A stretch of 64,000 bases of DNA, from contig NZ_JAAVUW010000003.1 in assembly GCF_018449605.1 (NCBI RefSeq), positions 248,001-312,000 on the forward strand, written 5' to 3'. The notes under the pieces were generated by a model. The model searched no databases and was not told the origin of the DNA. It was given only the letters and a program-made list of their open reading frames with translations. This stretch comes from Luteibacter sp. dw_328. GTDB lineage: Bacteria > Pseudomonadota > Gammaproteobacteria > Xanthomonadales > Rhodanobacteraceae. The position numbers and the translations under genes were made by a program. Positions 10,940 through 25,281 of this stretch are shown here, in pieces (within the stretch, counting starts at the first letter, position 1; each line of letters starts with the position of its first letter).

Positions 10940-11058
10940 TGTAGGAGCCGATTCATCGGCGAGCTTTTCCTCCCGACTGAGGCTGAGGCCAGCAACCGGA
11001 GGGAGGCGCTGCTGCGCAGCGCGTTTGTTTGCCATTCGCCGATGAATCGGCTCCCACG
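10940..11058. repeat. REP-family element with atypical interior
   Basis: Both ends of the family are present and inverted (10940-10962 and 11037-11058), but the 74-bp interior is unlike the usual 37-bp spacer. It holds its own small dyads, such as GCTGCTGCGCAGCGC. It lies between the convergent panE and nlpD genes. Confidence 0.82.
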
Positions 11059-11093
11059 GGGTGGTTGCCTCGGGCTACGCCCGAGGCCGTGTT

Positions 11094-12098
11094 CTATCTG
11101 GCCGGCAGATACTGCAGCGGATCGACCGGATTGCCGTCGCGGCGAATCTGGAACTGGAGTTCGTCGCGCGTCGCGCCGCTCGAACCCATTTCCGCGACCG
11201 ACTGGCCGGCTTTTACCTTCTCGCCTTCCTTGACCAGTCGCTTGCGGTTGTGGCCGTAAGCGGAGAGGAAGCTGTCGCTGTGCTTGATGATCACCAGCTC
11301 GCCGTAACCGACCAGGCCATTGCCGCTGTAGACCACCACGCCATCGGCGGCGGAACGCACCGGGTCGCCGGCCTTGCCACCGATTTCGATACCGGGAATG
11401 GCGTCGCTGGATGAGAATTTCTTCAACATCGTGCCGTCGGCAGGCCAGCGCCAGGCGATACCGCCCGCGCTGCGCGAAGCGCCGCTGGTGACGATGGGCG
11501 TGGCGGCAGAGGGATTCTCCACAGGCGCCGGTGCCGGGGCGGGCACGTTCGGTGTGCTCGGCGGCGGCACCGGAACAGGAACGACGGACTCTGCAGGCTT
11601 TCCAGCCACGACGACCGGTGTGTTCGTCGTAGTCGCCGGCGCCGGAACGGGCGGGGGCGCTACGTCAGCGTCCGTCACAGCCTGGAAGGCGGGCTGCGCG
11701 GGCGGTGGCGCACCATGGGGCGGACTACCGCCAGGCGGCGGCGTCGCCGCCACGACCACCGGCGCGGCGTGCGCCGGGGCTGGCTTGTTGTCGTGCCCCG
11801 GCGGCGAGAGCCGCAGGTCCTGGCCCGGCCAGATGGTGTACGGCGAATCGATGCCGTTCCACCCGGCAAGATCGCGAAAATCGACTTTGTTGCGGAACGC
11901 AATGCTGTAGAGCGTGTCGCCCTTCATCACCCGATAGCTGCCGCCCGGTGGCGCCGGGGGTGGCGTCGCGGCGTGCGTGGGCGTGTAACCACCGGGGCTG
12001 CGCGTGACGACAACGGAACTGCGCGTGACATCGCAACCGGCCACGAGCACGGCGGCCGACAGCACGCCCGCCAGGGCGAGCGGGCGGATCATGAGCAT
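11094..12098 (-). CDS. nlpD: Lipoprotein with LysM and degenerate LytM (M23) domains, NlpD-like amidase activator
   Basis: The 334 residues begin with a lipoprotein signal (LVAGC, lipidated Cys22), then one LysM peptidoglycan-binding domain (about 54-97), a long Pro/Ala-rich linker and a C-terminal LytM domain (about 233-334). The LytM domain lacks the zinc ligands: the usual HxxxD position reads GIEIGG and the HLHFE position reads ELQFQI. This matches NlpD/EnvC proteins, which activate cell-wall amidases at the septum rather than cutting peptidoglycan. ATG 12098 has an AAAGGAAA ribosome site; an alternative ATG at 12125 overlaps the upstream stop as ATGA. The order surE-pcm-(yqaA)-nlpD is conserved. 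Confidence 0.9.
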   Translation of the reverse strand: MLMIRPLALAGVLSAAVLVAGCDVTRSSVVVTRSPGGYTPTHAATPPPAPPGGSYRVMKGDTLYSIAFRNKVDFRDLAGWNGIDSPYTIWPGQDLRLSPPGHDNKPAPAHAAPVVVAATPPPGGSPPHGAPPPAQPAFQAVTDADVAPPPVPAPATTTNTPVVVAGKPAESVVPVPVPPPSTPNVPAPAPAPVENPSAATPIVTSGASRSAGGIAWRWPADGTMLKKFSSSDAIPGIEIGGKAGDPVRSAADGVVVYSGNGLVGYGELVIIKHSDSFLSAYGHNRKRLVKEGEKVKAGQSVAEMGSSGATRDELQFQIRRDGNPVDPLQYLPAR

Positions 12099-12121
12099 CG
12101 CGGATTTCCTTTCACGGGCAC

Positions 12122-12730
12122 TCATCGCAGCAGGAACCACCACACGGCCAGGAGGACGACTGCAACGATAGCAGCCCAACCTATCCACTCTATGTGTTTA
12201 TGCAGGACCCGTTCGGCACGTTCACCGAACAGCCGGACAAGCAAGGCCAGCAGCCAGACCCGCTTGCCCCGGCCAATCAACACGCAAAGCAGGAAGGGCA
12301 GCAGCGGCACGCCGACGATGCCGGCGGCCCAGGTCACGAACTTCATCGGCACGACCGGCTGCAGCGCCGCCATCGCCAGCACGACGTAAAGGCCGAACGA
12401 ATGCGCGGCCATGTCGGCCTGCAGGCTGGCCACGCCCTTCTCGATAGGGGCGAGCAGGTGCATCGACTCGAGGAGGGGCTTCAATGCCTCGTAGGCGTAG
12501 TGCCCGAGCATGTAGCCCACCAGCGAGCCCGCCAGTGAAAACAGCAGGCTCCAGTTCGCGTAGCGGAACGCCTTGCGCGGCTCGGCCAGCATCATCGGCG
12601 CGAGCATCACTTCCGGCATGATCGGGAAAATGAAAGCTTCGACGAAGGACAGCCCCGCCAGATAGCGGACGGCGTGGCGATGACGCGCCCAGACGATGGC
12701 GCGTTCGTAGAGAGAACCAAACATCCGCAT
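12122..12730 (-). CDS. yqaA: YqaA/DedA (SNARE-associated, VTT domain) family inner-membrane protein
   Basis: A 202-residue integral membrane protein of the DedA superfamily, members of which have been linked to lipid flipping and envelope homeostasis. Features seen are the amphipathic N-terminus, re-entrant region FVEAFIFPIMPEVMLAP, a glycine-rich helix (SLAGSLVGYMLGHYAYE), the PMKFVTWAAG segment and a terminal TM (WAAIVAVVLLAVWWF). Start choice is between ATG 12730 and ATG 12724. Lies between pcm and nlpD on the same strand. Exact substrate unknown. Confidence 0.88.
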   Translation of the reverse strand: MRMFGSLYERAIVWARHRHAVRYLAGLSFVEAFIFPIMPEVMLAPMMLAEPRKAFRYANWSLLFSLAGSLVGYMLGHYAYEALKPLLESMHLLAPIEKGVASLQADMAAHSFGLYVVLAMAALQPVVPMKFVTWAAGIVGVPLLPFLLCVLIGRGKRVWLLALLVRLFGERAERVLHKHIEWIGWAAIVAVVLLAVWWFLLR

Positions 12731-12759
12731 TCAGCGGTTTTCCCTGTAGTAGAGGCGCA

Positions 12760-13440
12760 TCAACCGATGCCGCCGAGCAGCGGCACGAAGCTGACTGCAC
12801 CGAGTTCTTCCCGGATCACGTCGCCGTTCTCACCCTTGCGCAGGCGCAGGAGCACCTGCTGGCTAGGGCTACCCACCGGCGCGACGAGCACGCCGCCGGG
12901 CTTCAGCTGATCGAGCAGCTTCAGGGGCACGCGATCGCCCGCGGCCGTGAGGATGATCGCGTCGAAGGGCGCATCCGACTCCCAGCCCAGTTTGCCGTCG
13001 TCGTGCCGCGAACGGAGGTTCTCGATCCCGAGCTGACGGAACCGGCGACGGGCCTGGCGCAGCAATTCTTCGATCCGCTCGACCGTGTACACCGTCGTCA
13101 CGATGCCGGCGAGTACGGCGGCCTGATAACCGGAGCCCGTGCCGATTTCGAGCACGCGGTCGGGCACGCCGTGTTCGATCAACGCTTCGGTCATCCGGGC
13201 GACGATCCATGGCTGCGAAATGGTCTGGCCATGGCCGATCGGTAGCGCGGTATTTTCATAAGCCCGAGAGTGCAGCGCCTGGTCGATGAAATGATGGCGT
13301 GGCAGTTGCCGGATGACTTCGAGCACCCGCTCGTCGCGGATGCCCTCCTCGACCAGTTTCGCGACCAGGCGGTCGCGTGCGCGTTGCGACGTCATTCCTT
13401 CGCCGCGGAGCGCCGACGCAGGCAGGGCATGCAGATTCAC
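12760..13440 (-). CDS. pcm: Protein-L-isoaspartate O-methyltransferase
   Basis: Repairs isoaspartyl residues in aged proteins using S-adenosylmethionine. The core begins [30 protein letters not shown] and the SAM motif [16 protein letters not shown] follow. The start is uncertain. GTG 13440, just after the surE stop and preceded by GAGGAGG, gives 226 residues, and the extra 15-residue leader resembles related sequences. ATG 13395 would give the shorter enterobacterial-type protein. Cotranscribed with surE, a pairing known for stationary-phase survival. Confidence 0.93.
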   Translation of the reverse strand: MNLHALPASALRGEGMTSQRARDRLVAKLVEEGIRDERVLEVIRQLPRHHFIDQALHSRAYENTALPIGHGQTISQPWIVARMTEALIEHGVPDRVLEIGTGSGYQAAVLAGIVTTVYTVERIEELLRQARRRFRQLGIENLRSRHDDGKLGWESDAPFDAIILTAAGDRVPLKLLDQLKPGGVLVAPVGSPSQQVLLRLRKGENGDVIREELGAVSFVPLLGGIG

Positions 13441-13444
13441 CACC

Positions 13445-14227
13445 TCAGGCCGCCTCCTCGTTGTCCATCGCCGAAGACAGCGGGAGCATCCAGCTACTGA
13501 CCTTTTCCAGCGCCTGGAAGCGCGTGAGATCCGTGTGGATCGGCGTGACCGAGACGAAACCACGGCTGACCGCGTTGAAATCGGTGCCGGGACCGGCATC
13601 GTCGATCTCACCCGGCGGACCGATCCACCACATGGTGCGACCACGCGGATCTTCCGTGCGGATGGCCGGCGCCGCGCGATGGCGCTTGCCCAACCGGGTC
13701 ACTTCGAACCCACGGATTTCCGCCCACGGCAGGTCAGGCACGTTGACGTTGAGGATGGTGTCCGCCGGCAAGGGATCGACGATCAGGCGACGCATGATCA
13801 TCAACACCGCGCTTGCCGCCGAATCGAAGTGACGGCCGGAGCCTTCCCTGGTCACCAGGGAAACGGCGATAGCGGGAAGGCCGAGGAACCGCCCTTCCAT
13901 GGCCGCCGACACCGTGCCCGAGTAGATGACATCGTCACCGAGGTTGGCGACGTTGTTGATCCCTGAGACGACGATGTCGGTCTCATGGTCGAGCATACCG
14001 GCCAGCGCCAGGTGGACGCAGTCGGTCGGGGTGCCCGAAACGCGGTAGAAGCCGTTCTCCATGCGGTGGGCACGGATGGGCGCATCGAGGGTGAGCGAAT
14101 TGCTTGCGCCAGAGCGATCGCGGTCGGGGGCGACCACGGTCACCGTGCCGAACTCGGCCAGACGCCCGGCGAGAATCCGGATGCCCGGAGCCTCCACGCC
14201 GTCGTCGTTGCTAACCAGAACTTGCAT
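13445..14227 (-). CDS. surE: 5'/3'-nucleotidase SurE
   Basis: Divalent-metal nucleoside monophosphatase with a role in stationary-phase survival. The 260 residues start [16 protein letters not shown], where the adjacent Asp-Asp pair binds the metal. The family motifs [12 protein letters not shown] and [20 protein letters not shown] (metal Asn, catalytic site) follow. Length matches the family (E. coli 253). First gene of the surE-pcm-yqaA-nlpD series. It is divergent from an Smr gene across 115 bp, so both promoters must lie at 14228-14342. Confidence 0.97.
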   Translation of the reverse strand: MQVLVSNDDGVEAPGIRILAGRLAEFGTVTVVAPDRDRSGASNSLTLDAPIRAHRMENGFYRVSGTPTDCVHLALAGMLDHETDIVVSGINNVANLGDDVIYSGTVSAAMEGRFLGLPAIAVSLVTREGSGRHFDSAASAVLMIMRRLIVDPLPADTILNVNVPDLPWAEIRGFEVTRLGKRHRAAPAIRTEDPRGRTMWWIGPPGEIDDAGPGTDFNAVSRGFVSVTPIHTDLTRFQALEKVSSWMLPLSSAMDNEEAA

Positions 14228-14342
14228 GCTGATCCAGATCGAAAATCGGGTGCGGCGGCCCTATATCGACATGGCCGCCCGACCGGTCCAAGTCTACCGG
14301 AGCGGGCAGCGGGATTCACGAAACGCGGCTAGGATGAGGGCA

Positions 14343-14885
14343 ATGAAGCGACGCACGCCACCCCTGCATGACGACGATAGCCGGCTCTTTCGTGAGGCGA
14401 TCGGCGACGTTCGGCCCATGGCGCCCGTGGAGTCGCTGCCGGAGCGCCCGCGCCCCGAACCGTATCCGCACATGCGCGATGCCGACGAGGCCGCCGTCCC
14501 GGCGGAGTCGCTGCTGTTCGACTACGACCCTGCCGATCTCGAAGTAGGTGAAGAACTGTCGTATCTGCGCGACGGCTACCCGCCGAAGCTGCTGAAACAG
14601 CTCAAGCGTGGCCAGTTCAGCATCCAGGCTGACGTGGACCTCCACCAGATGAATGCCGCCGCCGCGCAAATGACGATTGCCGAGTTTCTCGCCGAGTGCC
14701 GTCACGATGGGATTCGCTGTGTGCGAATCATCCACGGCAAGGGCCTGCGCTCGAAAGCCGCGGGCCCGGTCTTGAAGGGCCTCACGGACCGGCTACTGCG
14801 GCGGCGGGACGACGTAGTGGCGTTTGCGTCGGCGCGGCCGATGCAGGGCGGCACGGGAGCGGTCGTCGTCCTGCTGAAAGGTTGA
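14343..14885 (+). CDS. Smr-domain nucleic-acid processing protein
   Basis: A 180-residue protein with a disordered acidic/proline N-terminus and a C-terminal Smr domain (about 95-180). Domain hallmarks are DVDLHQMN (DLHG-type motif with Gln for Gly), the strand IRCVRIIHGKGL (HGKG motif) and the final GGTGAVVVLLK strand. Small MutS-related proteins of this type are nucleases or ribosome-rescue factors (SmrB cuts mRNA at collided ribosomes). The ATG at 14343 follows GAGGG; an ATG three codons upstream is possible. Single gene, divergent from surE and convergent with truD. Confidence 0.9.
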   Translation: MKRRTPPLHDDDSRLFREAIGDVRPMAPVESLPERPRPEPYPHMRDADEAAVPAESLLFDYDPADLEVGEELSYLRDGYPPKLLKQLKRGQFSIQADVDLHQMNAAAAQMTIAEFLAECRHDGIRCVRIIHGKGLRSKAAGPVLKGLTDRLLRRRDDVVAFASARPMQGGTGAVVVLLKG

Positions 14886-14903
14886 AGACCTGCGCAGATC
14901 TTG

Positions 14904-14986
14904 TGTAGGAGCCGATTCATCGGCGAATGGGTGCTGGCGGCGGACTGGCCCGCTGCCGCGGGATCGCCGATGAATCGGCTCCTACA
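14904..14986. repeat. REP-family element, full length
   Basis: An 83-bp element with inverted ends GAGCCGATTCATCGGCGA and its complement, the spacer GGGTGCTGGCGG and the inner hairpin CCCGCTGCCGCGGG. Its right end overlaps the truD stop codon by three bases. Confidence 0.93.
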
Positions 14987-15998
14987 GGGTTACGGCGACT
15001 TCGCGGAGAACCGTCGTCGCGTACGCCCCGGCCGGCAAGCCGAACGACACTTCCAGCGCCCCATCGTCAAGCCAGCGCCACGTCATATCGCGCGGCAGCA
15101 AGCGTAACGCGCGACGCTCCTGATCCATGCGAATCCCGTTCAGCCCCTTCGCCAGATCCTCGTCGCGCGCAGCCACCGCGCGCTCGAGTTCGCCGACCGC
15201 GCCGGCCGATGGCGGCTCGCCGTCACCCCACAACGGACCGGACGGATGAATATCGAAACGCGCGAGACGCTCCGCCAGCGTGTCGTTGAACGCTTCCGGG
15301 CCAAACCACGAACGCGAACCCTCGAGCGACCAGATCTCGCCATCCATCGGTGTGTCCCACTGCCCTGCCCCGACGCGTTCTGCCAGCACGCCATTGAAGA
15401 TGTGCGAGCGTGCGGCCGAAAGCAGGATGGAACGCTTGTCGCGATCGACGCGGCGACCACCGAACATCTGCTTCGCCTGCGCCACGTTGTTGCCGCCGAG
15501 GCCGAAACGCTGCTCACCGAAGTAATTGGGCACGCCGCGCTTCGCGATCGCATCAAGGCGCTCTTCGGCTGCAGCGCGATCTCCCTCCACCTCACGCAGC
15601 ACCAGGACGAAGCGGTTGCCGCGCAGGGCGCCACGCTTGATCTTGCGCGAATGACGAGCGGAGGAAAGGATTTTCAAGTCATCGGACGGCAGCGCCGACC
15701 AGTCGGGATCGGCCTTGCCCGGAAGGTGCACGGTAAATACCTGGCGCGTGACCGCGTGGCGATCCTTCATGCCGGCGTAGCCGACATTCATCGGCTGGAT
15801 GCCGGCGAACTTGGCGAGTTCGCGCGCCGCCCACTCGGTATTCGCGCCGCGCTTCTCCACCAGGAGAAACGCATGCTCGCCAGCGCCGTCGGCTTCGTAA
15901 CCGAGGATTTCCTCGACGAAGAAATCCTCGGGCGCGGAACGCAGGCGGCCACGCAGCGGCGGGGCGCCGAAGGCGAAGGGAAGTTCGTTGTCTGTCAT
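14982..15998 (-). CDS. truD: tRNA pseudouridine(13) synthase TruD
   Basis: Isomerises U13 of tRNA-Glu. The 338 residues carry the N-terminal block FAFGAPPLRGRLRSAPEDF, the catalytic motif GYAGMKDRHAVTRQ with Asp79 as nucleophile, the NYFGEQRFG motif and the TRUD insertion domain. Slightly shorter than E. coli TruD (349). Its TAG stop (14984-14982) is formed by the TGTAGGAG end of a REP element, so the last residues may have been altered by insertion of the repeat. Follows mgtE with a 13-bp gap. Confidence 0.96.
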   Translation of the reverse strand: MTDNELPFAFGAPPLRGRLRSAPEDFFVEEILGYEADGAGEHAFLLVEKRGANTEWAARELAKFAGIQPMNVGYAGMKDRHAVTRQVFTVHLPGKADPDWSALPSDDLKILSSARHSRKIKRGALRGNRFVLVLREVEGDRAAAEERLDAIAKRGVPNYFGEQRFGLGGNNVAQAKQMFGGRRVDRDKRSILLSAARSHIFNGVLAERVGAGQWDTPMDGEIWSLEGSRSWFGPEAFNDTLAERLARFDIHPSGPLWGDGEPPSAGAVGELERAVAARDEDLAKGLNGIRMDQERRALRLLPRDMTWRWLDDGALEVSFGLPAGAYATTVLREVAVTL

Positions 15999-16011
15999 GT
16001 CTTGCGGCCTT

Positions 16012-17439
16012 CTAGAGCAGGAAAATAGTCGCCAGCCCCAGGAAAATGAAGAAACCGCCGCTATCGGTCACGGCGGTGATGAGCACGCTGGAGCCCAGCG
16101 CGGGGTCGCGACCGAGCTTGACCATCAGCATGGGAATGCCGACGCCCATGAAGGCGGCGAGCAGGAGATTCAGTGTCATGGCGGCCGTCATGACCAGGCC
16201 AAGCGCGGGATTGCCGTAGAGCAGCCATGCGGCGATGCCGATCACGGTGCCCCAGACCAGGCCGTTGAACAAGGATACGCCCAGTTCCTTGCGCCAGAGC
16301 CGGCGCACCTGCGAAGGACCCACCTGATCCAGCGCCATGGCGCGAACGATCATGGTGATGGTCTGGTTGCCCGAGTTGCCGCCGATACCGGCGACGATGG
16401 GCATCAGCGCGGCCAGCGCCACGAGCTTCTCGATGGAGTGCTCGAACAGCCCGATCACGCGCGAAGCGACGAACGCCGTGACCAGGTTGATCGCCAGCCA
16501 CGCCCAGCGGTTACGCACGGACTTCCAGACCGAGGCGAAGATATCTTCCTCTTCGCGCAGGCCGCCGCGCGACAGCGCTTCGGTCTCGCTCTCCTCGCGG
16601 ATGAAGTCCAGCATCGCATCCACGGCAATACGGCCAATCAGGCGCATGCCCGCATCGACCACCGGCGCCGTGACGAGGTCGTATCGTTCGAAGGCCTGAG
16701 CCACGTCGTACGCGTCGTCTTCCGGGCGGAACGTATTCACGTCCGGCGCCATGATTTCGTGGACCATCTTGTCCGGTGAGTTCACCAACAACCAGTGCAG
16801 CGGCAGTACGCCGGTCAGCACGCTGTCCGCATTGACCACGAACAACTTGTCGGTCTGCGCGGGCAACTCGTCGAAACGACGAAGGTATCTCAGCACCACT
16901 TCGAGGCTGATGTCTTCGCGGATGGTGACCATGTCGAAGTCCATCAGCGCGCCAACCTGGTCGTCCTTGTAGGACATGGCGGCCTGCACGCGCTCGCGGT
17001 CCTGCGCATCGAGGCTGGCCATGAGTTCGGGCAGCACTTCGGTCGGCAGATCGTCGACGAGGTCAGCGAGCTCGTCGGCATCCAGCGGTTCCACCGCGGC
17101 GAGAATCTCGCGGTCGTCCATGTCCGCGATGAGAGATTCGCGCACCGAGTCGGACACTTCGAGCAGGATGTCACCGTCGCGGTCGCTTCGAATCAGTTGC
17201 CAGACGGCGAGGCGGTCTTCGAGCGGTAACGATTCGAACACGTCGGCGAGATCGGCTGGATGCAGGCCGTCGAGGAGTGCCTGGAGCTGCGCATCGGCCG
17301 CGCCGAGGGGCGAGTCATCGCGATCGGGCGCCGCGCCGGCGAACGCCAGCAAGCCTTCACGGCGACGCAGCAGATCGGTAATCGCCTCCAGCCTGTCGTG
17401 CAGGCGCGGCGTGGCGGCGCGTGACTCGCCTTCGCTCAT
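16012..17439 (-). CDS. mgtE: Magnesium transporter MgtE
   Basis: Homodimeric Mg2+ channel gated by cytosolic Mg2+. The 475 residues show an acidic N domain (about 35-140, e.g. [13 protein letters not shown]), a CBS pair (about 145-270, with [15 protein letters not shown]) and five C-terminal TM helices. The pore loop is the conserved [10 protein letters not shown], with [19 protein letters not shown] near the end. ATG 17439 overlaps the ispF stop (ATGA), so it is translationally coupled to the isoprenoid genes. No M-box riboswitch is possible in that position. An mgtE gene between ispF and truD is not seen in E. coli. Confidence 0.96.
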   Translation of the reverse strand: MSEGESRAATPRLHDRLEAITDLLRRREGLLAFAGAAPDRDDSPLGAADAQLQALLDGLHPADLADVFESLPLEDRLAVWQLIRSDRDGDILLEVSDSVRESLIADMDDREILAAVEPLDADELADLVDDLPTEVLPELMASLDAQDRERVQAAMSYKDDQVGALMDFDMVTIREDISLEVVLRYLRRFDELPAQTDKLFVVNADSVLTGVLPLHWLLVNSPDKMVHEIMAPDVNTFRPEDDAYDVAQAFERYDLVTAPVVDAGMRLIGRIAVDAMLDFIREESETEALSRGGLREEEDIFASVWKSVRNRWAWLAINLVTAFVASRVIGLFEHSIEKLVALAALMPIVAGIGGNSGNQTITMIVRAMALDQVGPSQVRRLWRKELGVSLFNGLVWGTVIGIAAWLLYGNPALGLVMTAAMTLNLLLAAFMGVGIPMLMVKLGRDPALGSSVLITAVTDSGGFFIFLGLATIFLL

Positions 17440-17909
17440 GCTCGCTGGACCAGCACCGTCGCCAGGGCGGCAATGCCCTCGCGGCGCCCCGTGAAACCGA
17501 GGGTTTCCGTGGTGGTCGCCTTGATGCTGATGCAGTCGATGTCGACACCGAGATCGGCGGCGATAACCTCACGCATGGCCTGCGCGTGCGGCCCCACCTT
17601 CGGCGCTTCGCAGATGACCGTGATGTCGGCATTGCCGAGGGAGTAGCCGCGCTCGGCGAGCATGTTCGCCACGGCACGAACGAAGCTGCGGCTATCCGCG
17701 CCACGCCACGCTTCGTCCGACGGCGGGAAATGCTTCCCTATGTCACCCAGTGCCAGCGCGCCGAGCAGCGCATCGCAAAGCGCGTGCAGGACAACATCGC
17801 CGTCCGAATGCGCAAGCACGCCCTGCGAGTGCGCCACGCGCACGCCGCCAAGCATCACATGGTCGCCTTCACCGAAGGCGTGGACATCGAATCCTTGTCC
17901 GATACGCAT
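17436..17909 (-). CDS. ispF: 2-C-methyl-D-erythritol 2,4-cyclodiphosphate synthase
   Basis: Fifth step of the MEP isoprenoid pathway, releasing CMP. The 157 residues begin [22 protein letters not shown], where the DxH pair binds zinc. [19 protein letters not shown] (third zinc His and substrate pocket) and the C-terminal [15 protein letters not shown] follow. Length matches the family (E. coli 159). Its ATG overlaps the ispD stop by one base (TAATG), and its own stop overlaps the mgtE start. Confidence 0.98.
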   Translation of the reverse strand: MRIGQGFDVHAFGEGDHVMLGGVRVAHSQGVLAHSDGDVVLHALCDALLGALALGDIGKHFPPSDEAWRGADSRSFVRAVANMLAERGYSLGNADITVICEAPKVGPHAQAMREVIAADLGVDIDCISIKATTTETLGFTGRREGIAALATVLVQRA

Positions 17910-18598
17910 TAACGAGTTCTCCCGAGCAGGAACTCCGCCAGTGCGAAATCCGCCGGCGTGGTCACCTTGATGTTGTCTTCCGAACCTTCCACGAGCAGCG
18001 GCATGACGCCCGTGCGCTCCATCGCCATCGCTTCGTCGCTGACGACGATACCTTCCGCGGCGGCAAGGGCGAGTGCATGCGCCAGTGCGCCGCGCCGGAA
18101 CATCTGCGGCGTGAATGCCCGCCATCGACCTTCGCGCGGTTCGGTGGCGGTGCTGTGACAGCCTGCGTCTGCCCGCTTGAGGGTATCGCGCAGGGGGGCG
18201 CCAAGCAGACCACCCTCCCCGCTGCCTGCCTGGTCGATCAGGCGCGTGATGTCGTCGGCACGCACGCACGGCCGCGCGGCGTCGTGGACCAGGACGAAGT
18301 GATCCTGCGCGACGGCGGGCGGCAAGGCGAGCACGCCGGCCAGAACGGAATCGCTGCGTTCACCACCGCCGATGGCAGTGATGAGCGGCTTGCCGCCGAT
18401 CGCGTCGACGGCAGAAAAATGGGGGTCGTCCGCCGCGATGACGACGACCAGCCCGACGATGCGGGGATGCGCCGCCAGGCGTTCGAGCGTGTGATCGAGC
18501 AAGGGACGACCGGCAAGTGGCTGGTACTGCTTTGGCCGATCGCCGCCGGCCCGGACGCCTCTGCCGGCGGCCGGAACCACGCACCACAGCGCATCCAT
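17909..18598 (-). CDS. ispD: 2-C-methyl-D-erythritol 4-phosphate cytidylyltransferase
   Basis: Third step of the MEP pathway (CTP + MEP). The 229 residues carry the N-terminal nucleotide-binding signature [18 protein letters not shown], the family motif [10 protein letters not shown] and the C-terminal [18 protein letters not shown] 18598 overlaps the ftsB stop as TGATG; a GTG one codon earlier is also possible. In E. coli the same ftsB-ispD-ispF order occurs. Confidence 0.97.
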   Translation of the reverse strand: MDALWCVVPAAGRGVRAGGDRPKQYQPLAGRPLLDHTLERLAAHPRIVGLVVVIAADDPHFSAVDAIGGKPLITAIGGGERSDSVLAGVLALPPAVAQDHFVLVHDAARPCVRADDITRLIDQAGSGEGGLLGAPLRDTLKRADAGCHSTATEPREGRWRAFTPQMFRRGALAHALALAAAEGIVVSDEAMAMERTGVMPLLVEGSEDNIKVTTPADFALAEFLLGRTR

Positions 18599-18942
18599 CA
18601 CTGCGTGCCAGGACCGACGGGCGGCGGAGGCGGCGGCGCGCTGGTCGCCGCTCCCGGCTCGACGATCTGGTAGAAGGTCTCGTTTGGCTTGATCAGGCCA
18701 AGCTCCTGGCGCGCACGCGCTTCCGTCGCCTGTTCACCGTGTTTGAGATCTTCCACGTCTGCGGCAAGCGCCTGGTTACGCTTGAGCAGCGTCGCGTTTT
18801 CCTCGGTCTGCTTCTGGACCGATGCGCGTAAGGAATCGACCTCGGCCATGCCCCCACCGCCGACCCACAGCTTCAGCTGCAGCGCGATGAGGACGATGAC
18901 GAGGATCAGGCCGATCCAGCGCAGGAGTGCCGCGTTGCTCAA
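18598..18942 (-). CDS. ftsB: Cell division protein FtsB
   Basis: Bitopic divisome protein that joins FtsQ and FtsL and relays activation to FtsWI. The 114 residues show one N-terminal TM (about 7-26), a coiled coil (about 32-72, EVDSLRASVQKQTEENATLL) and the family motif ARQELGLIKPNETFYQIVE. A proline-rich tail with six consecutive prolines follows, which the E. coli protein lacks. Eight bases separate it from eno upstream, so transcription from eno is likely. Confidence 0.95.
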   Translation of the reverse strand: MSNAALLRWIGLILVIVLIALQLKLWVGGGGMAEVDSLRASVQKQTEENATLLKRNQALAADVEDLKHGEQATEARARQELGLIKPNETFYQIVEPGAATSAPPPPPPVGPGTQ

Positions 18943-18950
18943 GGCACGAC

Positions 18951-20643
<1,693 letters not shown>

Positions 20644-20710
20644 CCAGCCCGTCTCCCCGGGACCTTTGCGGTCCCGCTATACCGTCAATCATACCGTTCC
20701 GGAGGAACGA

Positions 20711-25082
<4,372 letters not shown>

Positions 25083-25105
25083 GTCCCTGATTGCCCGTAC
25101 GACTG

Positions 25106-25188
25106 CGTAGGAGCCGATCTATCGGCGATTGGGTGCTCGCGGCAGCCTTGCCCGCTGCCGCGGGATCGCCGATGAATCGGCTCCTATA
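25106..25188. repeat. REP-family element, full length
   Basis: An 83-bp element of the family with the spacer GGGTGCTCGCGG, inner hairpin CCCGCTGCCGCGGG, and ends slightly diverged (GATCTATCGG for GATTCATCGG on the left, CTATAG for CTACA at the right). Between the aminopeptidase gene and parE. Confidence 0.92.
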
Positions 25189-25281
25189 GGAATCTCGCCG
25201 GGTGATATCCACTAGCCTCAGGCTTGACCATCCACGCGACCTGACCCCATCCTGCCCGGCTACGAACGGCCTCGATACCTA

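Noticed and set aside
17440-17600. M-box riboswitch for mgtE
   Set aside because: The mgtE start codon overlaps the ispF stop, so there is no leader in which a riboswitch could fit.
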